From positions 1 through 6,346 of the forward strand of contig JAUVLS010000085.1 in assembly GCA_030600625.1 (NCBI GenBank): 6,346 bases of DNA, written 5' to 3'. The first letter of the stretch is position 1; each line of letters starts with the position of its first letter. Below, piece after piece: positions 1-5,511 of the stretch. The notes beneath the pieces are model-generated. The model was not told where the DNA came from. It saw only the letters and a list, made by a program, of their open reading frames with translations, and made no database searches. Source of the DNA: Bacteroidales bacterium. GTDB taxonomy: Bacteria > Bacteroidota > Bacteroidia > Bacteroidales > UBA12077. Both the position numbers and the translations under genes were made by a program.

Positions 1-786
1 TTAATGCATGAGTATAAAATTACTGAAAAACCTGATGCTATCATAATTCCTAAATTTAAAAGCAAAATAGAGTTTAAAGATGTAGTTTTTGCCTATGATA
101 AGGATTCTACTTCTGTGCTTGATAAAATAAATTTTACAATAGAAAAAGGTCAAACTATTGCTTTGGTAGGGCAGTCAGGTTCAGGAAAATCTACTATTGT
201 TGATTTAATGCTTCGTTTCTTTGATCCTGATTCTGGAGATGTCTTAATTGATAGTATTCCTTTGAAAGATTATAATATTGATTCTCTTAGAGGTTTATTC
301 GGATATGTAAATCAAGAACCGGTATTATTTAATGATACCATACATAATAATATATTATTTGGAAACCCAAATGCAACTGTAGAAGAAGTAGAAGAAGCTG
401 CAAAATTATCTTTTGCCCATGATTTTATAATTGAAAAGGAATTGGCTTATAATACCGATTTGGGCGAAGATGGAGGTAGATTATCCTTAGGTGAAAAACA
501 ACGAATAAGTATCGCCAGAACTTTATTAAAAAATTCCCCAATATTAATTCTTGATGAAGCTACATCTGCATTAGATTACGAATCTGAATTAATAGTAAGA
601 AAAGCATTACAGTACTTAATGAAGGATCGCACAACAATAGTTATTGCACATCGTTTGTCAACCATTAAAAATGCAGATAAAATTATTGTGATTGATCAGG
701 GAAAGATAGTTGAACAGGGAAATCACGAAGAGTTGTTAAAATTAAATGCTTACTACAAAAAAATAACTCAATTCGAATTTTTATAA
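1..786 (+). CDS. ABC exporter ATP-binding region (3' part of gene, 5' end outside window)
   Basis: The frame is open at base 1, so this is the C-terminal nucleotide-binding domain of a longer protein. By family it is probably a fused membrane-plus-ATPase half exporter of the MsbA/lipid or multidrug type, with its transmembrane part upstream. Numbering from the Met at base 4: A-loop Tyr31, Walker A 56-63 (GQSGSGKS), Q-loop Gln104, signature 160-167, Walker B ending in Asp184 with catalytic Glu185, D-loop SALD 188-191, and switch His216 in AHRLS. All catalytic elements are present, so the ATPase site looks active. The signature reads LSLGEKQR in place of the usual LSGGQ(R/K)QR, which is odd. 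The Met at base 4 is not a credible start because the preceding linker and membrane region would be missing. The substrate cannot be told from this part. Confidence 0.93.
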   Translation, partial: LMHEYKITEKPDAIIIPKFKSKIEFKDVVFAYDKDSTSVLDKINFTIEKGQTIALVGQSGSGKSTIVDLMLRFFDPDSGDVLIDSIPLKDYNIDSLRGLFGYVNQEPVLFNDTIHNNILFGNPNATVEEVEEAAKLSFAHDFIIEKELAYNTDLGEDGGRLSLGEKQRISIARTLLKNSPILILDEATSALDYESELIVRKALQYLMKDRTTIVIAHRLSTIKNADKIIVIDQGKIVEQGNHEELLKLNAYYKKITQFEFL

Positions 787-837
787 AATAAAAAAGCAAC
801 CCGTTTTGTAGGTTGCTTTAAAATTTGGCGGAGAAAG
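785..837 (-). repeat. First copy of duplicated tRNA-Ser tail and terminator
   Basis: This segment repeats 1062-1115. From 793 to 837 the two copies align over 45 bp with one mismatch (T806 against A1084), and they extend to 785 with a one-base length difference in the A-run. The shared unit holds a 9-bp terminator hairpin, an AAATTT spacer, the complement of the encoded CCA, the discriminator base and the first seven acceptor-stem bases of the minus-strand tRNA-Ser. After 837 the similarity stops, so the tRNA body is absent here. It overlaps the stop codon of the ABC gene. Likely a relic of a tandem or inserted tRNA-Ser end. Confidence 0.85.
793..819 (-). terminator. Hairpin terminator, copy 1 (probably works both ways)
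   Basis: Arms AAAGCAACC (793-801) and GGTTGCTTT (811-819) pair perfectly around a 9-base loop. Read on the minus strand the stem is followed by TTTTTTATTTT, a good U-tract. On the plus strand only a weak run follows. It lies seven bases after the ABC gene's stop and may also end that transcript, but its orientation is that of a tRNA terminator matching copy 2. Confidence 0.7.
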
Positions 838-905
838 TGCCGAATTTGTAAACAAATTCGAGCATCCTCGTAAAATCATACAAATTAGAAATTTGTTGAT
901 TTACG
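838..905. other. Two adjacent strong hairpins between the tRNA-tail copies
   Basis: Hairpin one has perfect arms CGAATTTG (841-848) and CAAATTCG (853-860) around TAAA, with a further TGC/GCA pairing outside (838-840 with 862-864, A861 bulged). Hairpin two pairs 869-886 with 890-905: ACAAATT/AATTTGT around AGA, then TCA/TGA and CGTAAA/TTTACG, with single-base bulges at A875 and T879, about 16 bp in all. No ORF explains them. They could be a small palindromic repeat element or a structured RNA; which one cannot be decided here. Confidence 0.6.
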
Positions 906-1061
906 GGAAGGGATTACTCGCATCCTTACTTATTTCATTATTTCTTAATTTTAAAGTGATTTAATAATTTATTTGATGATTTGACTCTGCTAATGCTCGT
1001 GAGGGCTTCGCCGTTCGAACCCTGGCCATCGCTTTGGTTTTCATCCCTTATTTGCAATGTA
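906..1061. other. Non-coding spacer with a T-arm-like fragment
   Basis: This is the rest of the stretch between the two tRNA-tail copies; I see no believable gene. Bases 1001-1005 (GAGGG) and 1014-1022 (TTCGAACCC) match the T-arm of the neighbouring tRNA-Ser as read on this strand (GAGGGATTCGAACCC, 1116-1129), but are separated by eight bases where the tRNA has one. AGGGATT also occurs at 909-915. This suggests broken tRNA sequence, but the matches are short and TTCGAACC is common to all tRNAs. Confidence 0.4.
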
Positions 1062-1115
1062 AAAATAAAAAAAGCAACCCGTTATGTAGGTTGCTTTAAA
1101 ATTTGGCGGAGAAAG
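1062..1115 (-). repeat. Second copy of tRNA-Ser tail and terminator
   Basis: Partner of the repeat at 785-837, near-identical over 45 bp plus an A-rich edge. This copy is joined to the complete tRNA-Ser gene and is therefore the likely source copy. Confidence 0.85.
1071..1097 (-). terminator. Intrinsic terminator of tRNA-Ser
   Basis: Arms AAAGCAACC (1071-1079) and GGTTGCTTT (1089-1097) form a 9-bp stem with a 9-base loop. On the minus strand it is followed by a T-run (TTTTTTTATTTTT) and lies six bases past the encoded CCA, the expected place for a tRNA terminator. Confidence 0.85.
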
Positions 1116-1191
1116 AGGGATTCGAACCCCCGGTACCTCGCGGTACAACGGTTTTCAAGACCGCCGCATTCGACCACTCTGCCATTTCTCC
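1104..1191 (-). tRNA. tRNA-Ser (anticodon TGA)
   Basis: Read on the minus strand, the acceptor arm GGAGAAA (1191 downward) pairs with TTTCTCC, followed by discriminator G (1107) and an encoded CCA (1106-1104). The anticodon arm carries CTTGAAA, giving anticodon TGA, which reads UCN serine codons. The long variable arm, GTACC-GCGA-GGTAC, is diagnostic of a class II tRNA. The T-arm is GGGGG-TTCGAAT-CCCTC with one G-T pair. Length is 85 nt plus CCA. It has its own promoter and terminator and looks intact. Confidence 0.97.
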
Positions 1192-1195
1192 GGGG

Positions 1196-1225
1196 CAAAA
1201 GTATAATTAATTTTTATTTGAGCAA
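1196..1225 (-). promoter_or_regulatory. Promoter of tRNA-Ser, Bacteroidota housekeeping type
   Basis: On the minus strand TTG (1225-1223) is followed by 19 bases and TACTTTTG (1203-1196), an exact match to TAnnTTTG. The element ends four bases before the tRNA 5' end, so transcription would start about at the mature end or with a very short leader. Confidence 0.75.
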
Positions 1226-1252
1226 AATTTTCCGAAAAAATATTATAGGAAA

Positions 1253-1280
1253 ATTCAGATAGCCGATTAACCGGCTGAAT
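1253..1280. other. Inverted repeat between divergent tRNA-Ser and HU genes
   Basis: ATTCAG (1253-1258) and CTGAAT (1275-1280) are inverted copies, with CCG/CGG pairing inside. An alternative pairing uses AGCCG/CGGCT. No T-run follows on either strand, so a terminator is unlikely. The rest of 1192-1469 is very AT-rich and holds only the two promoters. It might be a protein-binding site or a chance palindrome. Confidence 0.35.
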
Positions 1281-1385
1281 GAGGAAACTATATACGATTT
1301 TACTCTAAAACAACCATTTTTTCGTTCAATTATTAGCAAAATCAACATTTTTATCAATAATTCGCTATTTTTTTTTGTAGAAGAT

Positions 1386-1415
1386 TTGCTAAACATCGGA
1401 AATAGTCTATATTTG
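1386..1415 (+). promoter_or_regulatory. Promoter of the HU gene
   Basis: TTG (1386-1388), a 19-base spacer and TATATTTG (1408-1415) match the Bacteroidota -33/-7 pattern exactly. The start of transcription would fall near 1420, leaving a leader of about 50 bases, rich in A and without a Shine-Dalgarno sequence. Confidence 0.75.
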
Positions 1416-1469
1416 TATGTAGAAGCTAAAAAAAATATTTATTTTACTAACCCTAAAAAAATTTTTATT

Positions 1470-1742
1470 ATGAACAAAGCAGAATTAATTGATGCAATTG
1501 CTGGTGGAGCTAGTTTAACAAAAGCTGATGCTAAAAAAGCTTTAGATGCTTTCATTAAAGGTACTACTACTTCTTTGAAAAAAGGTGAGAGAGTAGCTTT
1601 AGTTGGTTTCGGATCTTTTTCTGTAGCTAAAAGAAATGCAAGAACTGGTAGAAACCCTCAAACTGGAAAACCAATCACTATTAAAGCTAAAAATGTTGTT
1701 AAATTTAAAGCTGGTAGCGATTTAGCTGACGCTGTTAATTAA
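1470..1742 (+). CDS. hup: HU family DNA-binding protein
   Basis: HU is a small histone-like protein that binds and bends DNA as a dimer in the nucleoid. The 90-residue length is the family's usual size. Visible features are the N-terminal helical dimer region (1-40), GFGSF at 47-51, and the beta-arm with the hallmark RNPQTGKP at 61-68, whose Pro64 is the residue that intercalates into DNA. The frame extends upstream to 1386, but that extension overlaps the promoter, and the Met at 1470 gives the canonical [10 protein letters not shown] start. Codon use (many GCT, GGT, AAA) fits a highly expressed gene. It is monocistronic: its own promoter upstream and a strong terminator 20 bases after the stop. 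Whether it pairs with itself or with a second HU paralogue cannot be seen. Confidence 0.97.
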   Translation: MNKAELIDAIAGGASLTKADAKKALDAFIKGTTTSLKKGERVALVGFGSFSVAKRNARTGRNPQTGKPITIKAKNVVKFKAGSDLADAVN

Positions 1743-1762
1743 ACATATTGATAAAAAATAGT

Positions 1763-1795
1763 AGGGAGTACAATTTAATTGTACTCCCTTTTTTT
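1763..1795 (+). terminator. Strong intrinsic terminator after HU
   Basis: AGGGAGTACAA (1763-1773) pairs perfectly with TTGTACTCCCT (1779-1789) around a five-base loop, followed by a T-run (1789-1795). It lies just 20 bases upstream of the trmH start codon. Confidence 0.93.
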
Positions 1796-1808
1796 ATAAA
1801 ATCTTTTG
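1779..1808 (+). promoter_or_regulatory. Possible trmH promoter overlapping the HU terminator
   Basis: TTG (1779-1781), 19 bases, then ATCTTTTG (1801-1808) fits the Bacteroidota spacing but departs from TAnnTTTG at the first two bases. If used, transcription would begin within a few bases of the ATG at 1816, giving a leaderless or nearly leaderless mRNA. Weak on sequence alone. Confidence 0.3.
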
Positions 1809-1815
1809 TAATACA

Positions 1816-2493
1816 ATGAATGCTGAATTAATAAATTTTCTTAAGCAATTTGTAACTGATAATAGACTTGAAATGTTTGATAAAGTTCTTGAGAACAGAA
1901 CACGGTATATTACCGTTGCGGTAGAAGATATTTATCAGTCGCAAAATGCTAGTGCAGTATTAAGAACTTCAGATTGTTTAGGATTACAGAATATACATAT
2001 TATCGAAAATAAAAATAAGTATGAAGTAAATCCTGATGTTGCTTTAGGATCATCAAAATGGTTGAATCTTATAAAGTATAATAAAACGGAGAACAATACT
2101 TTAGAAGCAATAAAAAAGCTTAAAGAAAGCGGATATAGAATAGTGGCTACAAGTCCTCATAAAGAAGATGTCAATTTAGAAAAGTTTGATCTGGGAAAAG
2201 GAAAAGTGGCATTGTTTTTTGGAAATGAAGTGATGGGCTTATCAGAATTGATGATTGAAAATGCCGATGAATATTTAAAAATTCCTATGTATGGATTTAC
2301 TGAAAGTTTCAATATTTCCGTATCTGCAGCAATTATACTTCATCATTTAACAAGCAAGTTAAGAAACTCTAATATAAATTGGCAACTGACTGATTTTGAA
2401 AAAGAAGAATTAAAATTAACTTGGTTGAAAAAAACAATTAAGAGTTCATCCTTACTTGTTAATGAGTTTTTATCTAAGAAAAATAACATTTAA
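1816..2493 (+). CDS. trmH: tRNA (guanosine-2'-O-)-methyltransferase, TrmH type
   Basis: A SPOUT-class methyltransferase that by family uses S-adenosylmethionine to methylate the 2'-OH of a tRNA nucleotide, in the best-known members G18 of the D-loop, as a knotted dimer in the cytoplasm. The three SpoU motifs are clear: motif 1 NASAVLRTSDCLG (44-56, with the conserved Asn and Arg), motif 2 FFGNEVMGLS (134-143), and motif 3 IPMYGFTESFNISVSAA (156-172), which forms the cofactor-binding knot. The C-terminal helix with TWLKK (202-206) and the 225-residue length favour TrmH over the larger, extended TrmB/RlmB relatives. The chosen ATG gives the MNAELINFLKQFV N-terminus I recall for Bacteroidota TrmH. 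The start is close behind the HU terminator, so it is probably transcribed alone. The exact target nucleotide is inferred from the family. Confidence 0.9.
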   Translation: MNAELINFLKQFVTDNRLEMFDKVLENRTRYITVAVEDIYQSQNASAVLRTSDCLGLQNIHIIENKNKYEVNPDVALGSSKWLNLIKYNKTENNTLEAIKKLKESGYRIVATSPHKEDVNLEKFDLGKGKVALFFGNEVMGLSELMIENADEYLKIPMYGFTESFNISVSAAIILHHLTSKLRNSNINWQLTDFEKEELKLTWLKKTIKSSSLLVNEFLSKKNNI

Positions 2494-2494
2494 T

Positions 2495-2525
2495 CATTAA
2501 TTTTCGTATATTAATGTAATTTTTT
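2495..2525 (+). terminator. Weak candidate terminator after trmH
   Basis: CATTAAT (2495-2501) pairs with ATTAATG (2510-2516) over an eight-base loop, followed by TAATTTTTT. The stem has only one G-C pair, so it is weak, but it lies directly after the stop codon and a new promoter follows. Confidence 0.4.
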
Positions 2526-2537
2526 AAAACAAATATT

Positions 2538-2568
2538 TTCAAAACTTATCAGAATTTTTCTATTTTTG
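2538..2568 (+). promoter_or_regulatory. Promoter candidate for the LytTR regulator
   Basis: TATTTTTG (2561-2568) matches TAnnTTTG exactly, with a partial -33 element TTC (2538-2540) 20 bases upstream. It would start transcription around 2573-2575, about 15 bases before the ATG at 2589. Confidence 0.55.
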
Positions 2569-2588
2569 GGAATATTAAGACGAAAAGT

Positions 2589-3293
2589 ATGAATTGTATT
2601 GTAATTGATGATGATGCCCTTTCAAGACGAGTTATAGAAGAATTTATTACTCGTACAGATTTTCTTGAACTTAAAAACTCATTTCAAAATGCCGTAGAAG
2701 CTATCAACGCGCTTGATAAGAATCCGGAAGAAATTGATTTGATTTTTCTTGATATAGAGATGCCCGAGATGGATGGTATCGATTTTTTAAATACACTAAT
2801 AAATTTACCTCAGGTGATTATTGTTTCTTCAAAAGAAAAATATGCCCTGGAAGCTTTTGGTTATGATGTGACGGATTATTTACTGAAACCAGTTACTTAT
2901 GGAAGATTTTATAAAGCAGTATTGAAATCAAAAAACATCCATGATACAAGGAGCAAAAAAGAAATAGACGAAATTTTTATAAAGAAAAATTCAGCTCTTG
3001 TACAATTAAAATATGACGATATCCTTTGGGTTGAAGCTTTGGAGAACTATGTTATTGTAATTTCATATAATGAAAAGTTTACAATACATTTTACTATGAA
3101 GTCAATCGAAAGCCAATTCCCTGTTTCTCAGTTTAAAAGAGTCCATCGTTCATATATTGTGAACGTTCGTAAAATTAATCGTATTGAGGATAATTCTATT
3201 TATATAAAGAGTAACGATGGAATTAAAGCAATACCAATTGGGAAGGCGTACAAGGATAAATTCATGAAAGATATCAACCTAATGGGGAAATAA
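2589..3293 (+). CDS. LytTR-family response regulator
   Basis: A two-component DNA-binding regulator. Residues 1-115 form a receiver domain: acidic pocket Asp7-Asp8-Asp9, phosphoacceptor Asp55 in FLDIEMPEMDG, Ser80 at the switch position and Lys100-Pro101 in YLLKP. All key residues are present, so it should be phosphorylatable. Residues about 128-228 form a LytTR DNA-binding domain with the typical ILWVEALENY (145-154) and HRSYIVN (186-192) motifs. Length (234) is normal for the LytR/AlgR group. No LytS/YehU-type histidine kinase is next to it, so the partner is elsewhere or lies outside this window. It has its own promoter candidate and its last codons run into a terminator, so it appears monocistronic. 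Its target genes are unknown; I saw no obvious paired LytTR operator repeats in the neighbouring intergenic spaces. Confidence 0.93.
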   Translation: MNCIVIDDDALSRRVIEEFITRTDFLELKNSFQNAVEAINALDKNPEEIDLIFLDIEMPEMDGIDFLNTLINLPQVIIVSSKEKYALEAFGYDVTDYLLKPVTYGRFYKAVLKSKNIHDTRSKKEIDEIFIKKNSALVQLKYDDILWVEALENYVIVISYNEKFTIHFTMKSIESQFPVSQFKRVHRSYIVNVRKINRIEDNSIYIKSNDGIKAIPIGKAYKDKFMKDINLMGK

Positions 3294-3318
3294 ATTGGGG
3301 TTTATCCCCTTTTTTTTT
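3285..3318 (+). terminator. Intrinsic terminator overlapping the end of the LytTR gene
   Basis: GGGG (3297-3300) can pair with CCCC (3306-3309), followed by nine T (3310-3318). An alternative and longer fold pairs GGGG (3285-3288) and ATAAA with TTTATCCCC (3301-3309), using the last codons of the gene. Either form ends in the same T-run, 18 bases before the next start codon. Confidence 0.8.
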
Positions 3319-3336
3319 GTTTTAAAAATTGGTAAT

Positions 3337-4527
3337 ATGATTTCGCAAAGACAACTTTTTTTGCAACACGTAGGGCAAACTTCTGATTTTCCTTTACAAC
3401 TGGAAATTGAACGAGCAAATGGCATATACATGTATGATAATAAAGGTAAGTCATATATTGATTTAATTTCCGGGGTATCAGTAAGTAATGTTGGGCATTT
3501 GCATCCTGAAGTTGTTAAAGCTGTAAAAAATCAGGTCGAGAAATATATGCACTTAATGGTTTATGGCGAATATATTCAAACACCCCAAGTTGAATTTGCA
3601 AATAAACTGACAAGCCTATTACCGGAAAATTTGAATTCGGTATATTTTGTTAACTCAGGGAGTGAGGCCATTGAGGGAGCATTAAAATTAGCTAAAAGAT
3701 ATACAGGCCGATCTGAGATTATTTCTTTCAAAAATGCATATCACGGTAGTACGCATGGAGCACTCAGTGTAATGGGGAATGAAGAGTTTAAAAACTCTTT
3801 TAGACCTTTATTACCTGATGTAAATTTTTTAAACTTTAATTCTTATGAAGATTTAAATTTGATTTCAGAAAAAACTGCTTGTGTATTAGTTGAACCTGTG
3901 CAGGGCGAGGCAGGTATAAGACTTCCAAAAGATAATTATTTAACAAAACTTCGTGAAAGATGTAGTAAGGTTGGTGCTTTATTAATTTTCGATGAAATTC
4001 AGACAGGCTTTGGCCGAACTGGTAATTTATTTGCATTTGAAGAATATAATATTGTTCCTGATATAATGACAATAGCAAAAGGAATGGGAGGAGGAATGCC
4101 AATAGGAGCATTTGTTTCGTCAAATAAAATTATGTCGAGGTTTAAAACAAACCCTATACTTGGACATATTACCACATTTGGAGGTCATCCGGTTTCGTGT
4201 GCCGCAGCGTGTGCTTCTTTGGATGTACTTATTAATGAGAAAATAATTAACAATGTTAAAAGTAAAGGAGATTTATTTAGAAAGTATTTAAATCATTCTG
4301 AAATAAAAGAAATACGGGGTATAGGTTTGTTTATGGCAGTTGAGTTACACGATTTTAATCAGGTTAAAAAAGTTATTGATATTGCTATTGATAAAGGCCT
4401 TGTTATGGATTGGTTTTTATTTCATGATAGTGCTTTTAGAATTGCTCCGCCTTTAATTATTACGGAAGATCAAATAAAACAAGCTTGTGATATTCTAAAT
4501 GAATCAATTGAGGAATCTGTAAAATAA
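3337..4527 (+). CDS. Class-III PLP-dependent aminotransferase (acetylornithine/ornithine-like)
   Basis: A fold-type I transaminase, 396 residues, cytosolic. Visible motifs: ISGVSVSNVGHLHP (44-57), the cofactor phosphate loop NSGSE (106-110), Tyr135-His136 stacking on the PLP ring, EPVQGEAG (186-193), FDEIQTGFGRTG (218-229) with Asp219 bonding the pyridine nitrogen, Schiff-base Lys248 in TIAKGMGGGMP, and TTFGGHP (279-285) from the dimer partner. All catalytic residues are intact. The frame is open from 3295, but that start lies inside the preceding terminator; the Met at 3337 gives the MISQRQLFLQHVGQT start I recall in Bacteroidota relatives. No arginine-biosynthesis genes adjoin it, so acetylornithine or ornithine specificity is unproven; such proteins are usually labelled only 'aspartate aminotransferase family'. 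No terminator follows, and the next gene begins 46 bases downstream, so the two may be co-transcribed. Confidence 0.93.
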   Translation: MISQRQLFLQHVGQTSDFPLQLEIERANGIYMYDNKGKSYIDLISGVSVSNVGHLHPEVVKAVKNQVEKYMHLMVYGEYIQTPQVEFANKLTSLLPENLNSVYFVNSGSEAIEGALKLAKRYTGRSEIISFKNAYHGSTHGALSVMGNEEFKNSFRPLLPDVNFLNFNSYEDLNLISEKTACVLVEPVQGEAGIRLPKDNYLTKLRERCSKVGALLIFDEIQTGFGRTGNLFAFEEYNIVPDIMTIAKGMGGGMPIGAFVSSNKIMSRFKTNPILGHITTFGGHPVSCAAACASLDVLINEKIINNVKSKGDLFRKYLNHSEIKEIRGIGLFMAVELHDFNQVKKVIDIAIDKGLVMDWFLFHDSAFRIAPPLIITEDQIKQACDILNESIEESVK

Positions 4528-4573
4528 AAATGATTTTACATAGTTAGTACTAATTAATGAATAATATTAATAG

Positions 4574-5443
4574 ATGAAGAAGGCTTCAGTAGTAAATAAT
4601 ACTAAGATAATTATTTTGTTAATTATTATCATGTTATTTCAGAAACAGGAAATGTTTGGAAATAATAGGAGCCAGGGGAAATTAGAACTTTATGAAGATT
4701 CTTTACAATATTATTTTACATTACTTGCTAGCGAAAGGGATGATAATAATAAAATTGAAATTAATGATCAGATAATTAAGTATTTTAAGAAAGCTTTAAA
4801 AAATGAAAGCTCTTTTACATATCCTTTTGATTCGTTAAAAAATATCGGAATAATAAAATCAGAAGACGAAAAACTTCAAATTATAACCTGGAATTTACCT
4901 TACAATGATAGAACTCATCGCTATTTTGGATTTATTCAATATAAAAAATCAAAAAAAGCTTATGTTTTTTATGAGTTAAATGATGATTCAGATAATATTA
5001 AAAAGCCAGAGTTGGTAATATTAAATGATAAAAACTGGTATGGTGCATTATATTATAAAATTATAACCAACAAGAACAAGGGAAAAGTATACTATACATT
5101 ATTAGGTGCCGATTTAAATAATTTATTAACCAAAAAGAAAATTATTGAGATACTATATTTTGATAAAAATGATTTTCCCGTATTTGGTAATAAAGTTTTT
5201 AAAAATAAAAGCATCCCTATATCTCGGGTGATTTTTGAATTCAATGCTCAAACAAATATGACCTTGACTTATGATGAAGAAAAAGAAATGATTATTTATG
5301 ATCATTTGTCTCCATCGCGACCAAGTTTGGAAGGCCAATTCGAATTTTACGGACCCGATTTCTCATACGATGGATTAAAATTTGAGCGAGGTATCTGGAA
5401 TGCTTATTCTGATATTGATGTTCGGGATTACAATATCGAATAG
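4574..5443 (+). CDS. Secreted or membrane-anchored protein of unknown function
   Basis: 289 residues. The N-terminus has two lysines and a strongly hydrophobic stretch (11-22, very rich in Ile and Leu), which reads as a signal peptide or single membrane anchor; there is no lipobox Cys and no clear AxA cleavage site. The mature part is mixed and mostly beta-like by eye, with many Lys, Asp and aromatic residues. Conserved-looking blocks are NWYGALYYKI (154-163), VYYTLLGAD (172-180), SRVIFEFNAQTNMTLTYDE (217-235), and DHLSPSRPSLEGQFEFYGPD (243-262) continuing FSYDGLKFERGIW (263-275). I recall similar blocks in unnamed Bacteroidota proteins but know no function. It follows the aminotransferase by 46 bases with no terminator between, and no good promoter is visible, so it may share that transcript. 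It is a real gene: the coding frame is long, the codon use matches neighbours, and the motifs are ordered. Confidence 0.85.
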   Translation: MKKASVVNNTKIIILLIIIMLFQKQEMFGNNRSQGKLELYEDSLQYYFTLLASERDDNNKIEINDQIIKYFKKALKNESSFTYPFDSLKNIGIIKSEDEKLQIITWNLPYNDRTHRYFGFIQYKKSKKAYVFYELNDDSDNIKKPELVILNDKNWYGALYYKIITNKNKGKVYYTLLGADLNNLLTKKKIIEILYFDKNDFPVFGNKVFKNKSIPISRVIFEFNAQTNMTLTYDEEKEMIIYDHLSPSRPSLEGQFEFYGPDFSYDGLKFERGIWNAYSDIDVRDYNIE

Positions 5444-5462
5444 ATTCATTTTCTCTTTACTA

Positions 5463-5493
5463 TTGACTTGTAATAATAATTGTTTTAAATTTA
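5463..5493 (+). promoter_or_regulatory. Promoter candidate for the anchored receiver-like gene
   Basis: TTG (5463-5465), 20 bases and TAAATTTA (5486-5493), one base off TAnnTTTG. Transcription would start near 5499, about a dozen bases before the ATG at 5512. The region is AT-rich, so chance matches are likely. Confidence 0.35.
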
Positions 5494-5511
5494 AGTATTA
5501 ATTTAGCTTAT

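Noticed and set aside
981..1262. Plus-strand ORF of 93 codons across the tRNA
   Set aside because: It reads through the complement of tRNA-Ser and gives the [21 protein letters not shown] peptide known as a spurious translation of serine tRNA genes.
1214..1396. Minus-strand ORF of 60 codons
   Set aside because: It covers the HU and tRNA promoters, has low-complexity AT-driven composition and no recognisable motif.
1386..1469. N-terminal extension of HU from 1386
   Set aside because: It starts within the promoter, and the 90-residue product from 1470 matches the HU family exactly.
3295..3336. Earlier in-frame start of the aminotransferase at 3295
   Set aside because: It lies inside a terminator hairpin and T-run, and the extra residues (MGFIPFFFVLKIGN) do not fit the family.
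3836..4123. Minus-strand ORF of 95 codons
   Set aside because: Antisense shadow of the aminotransferase, whose plus-strand motifs across the same bases are fully conserved.
4544..4553. Perfect palindrome TTAGTACTAA before the secreted protein gene
   Set aside because: Only 10 bp, AT-rich, no extension and no second copy seen; expected by chance.
5153..5338. Minus-strand ORF of 61 codons
   Set aside because: Antisense to the secreted protein gene, no motif and composition typical of a shadow frame.
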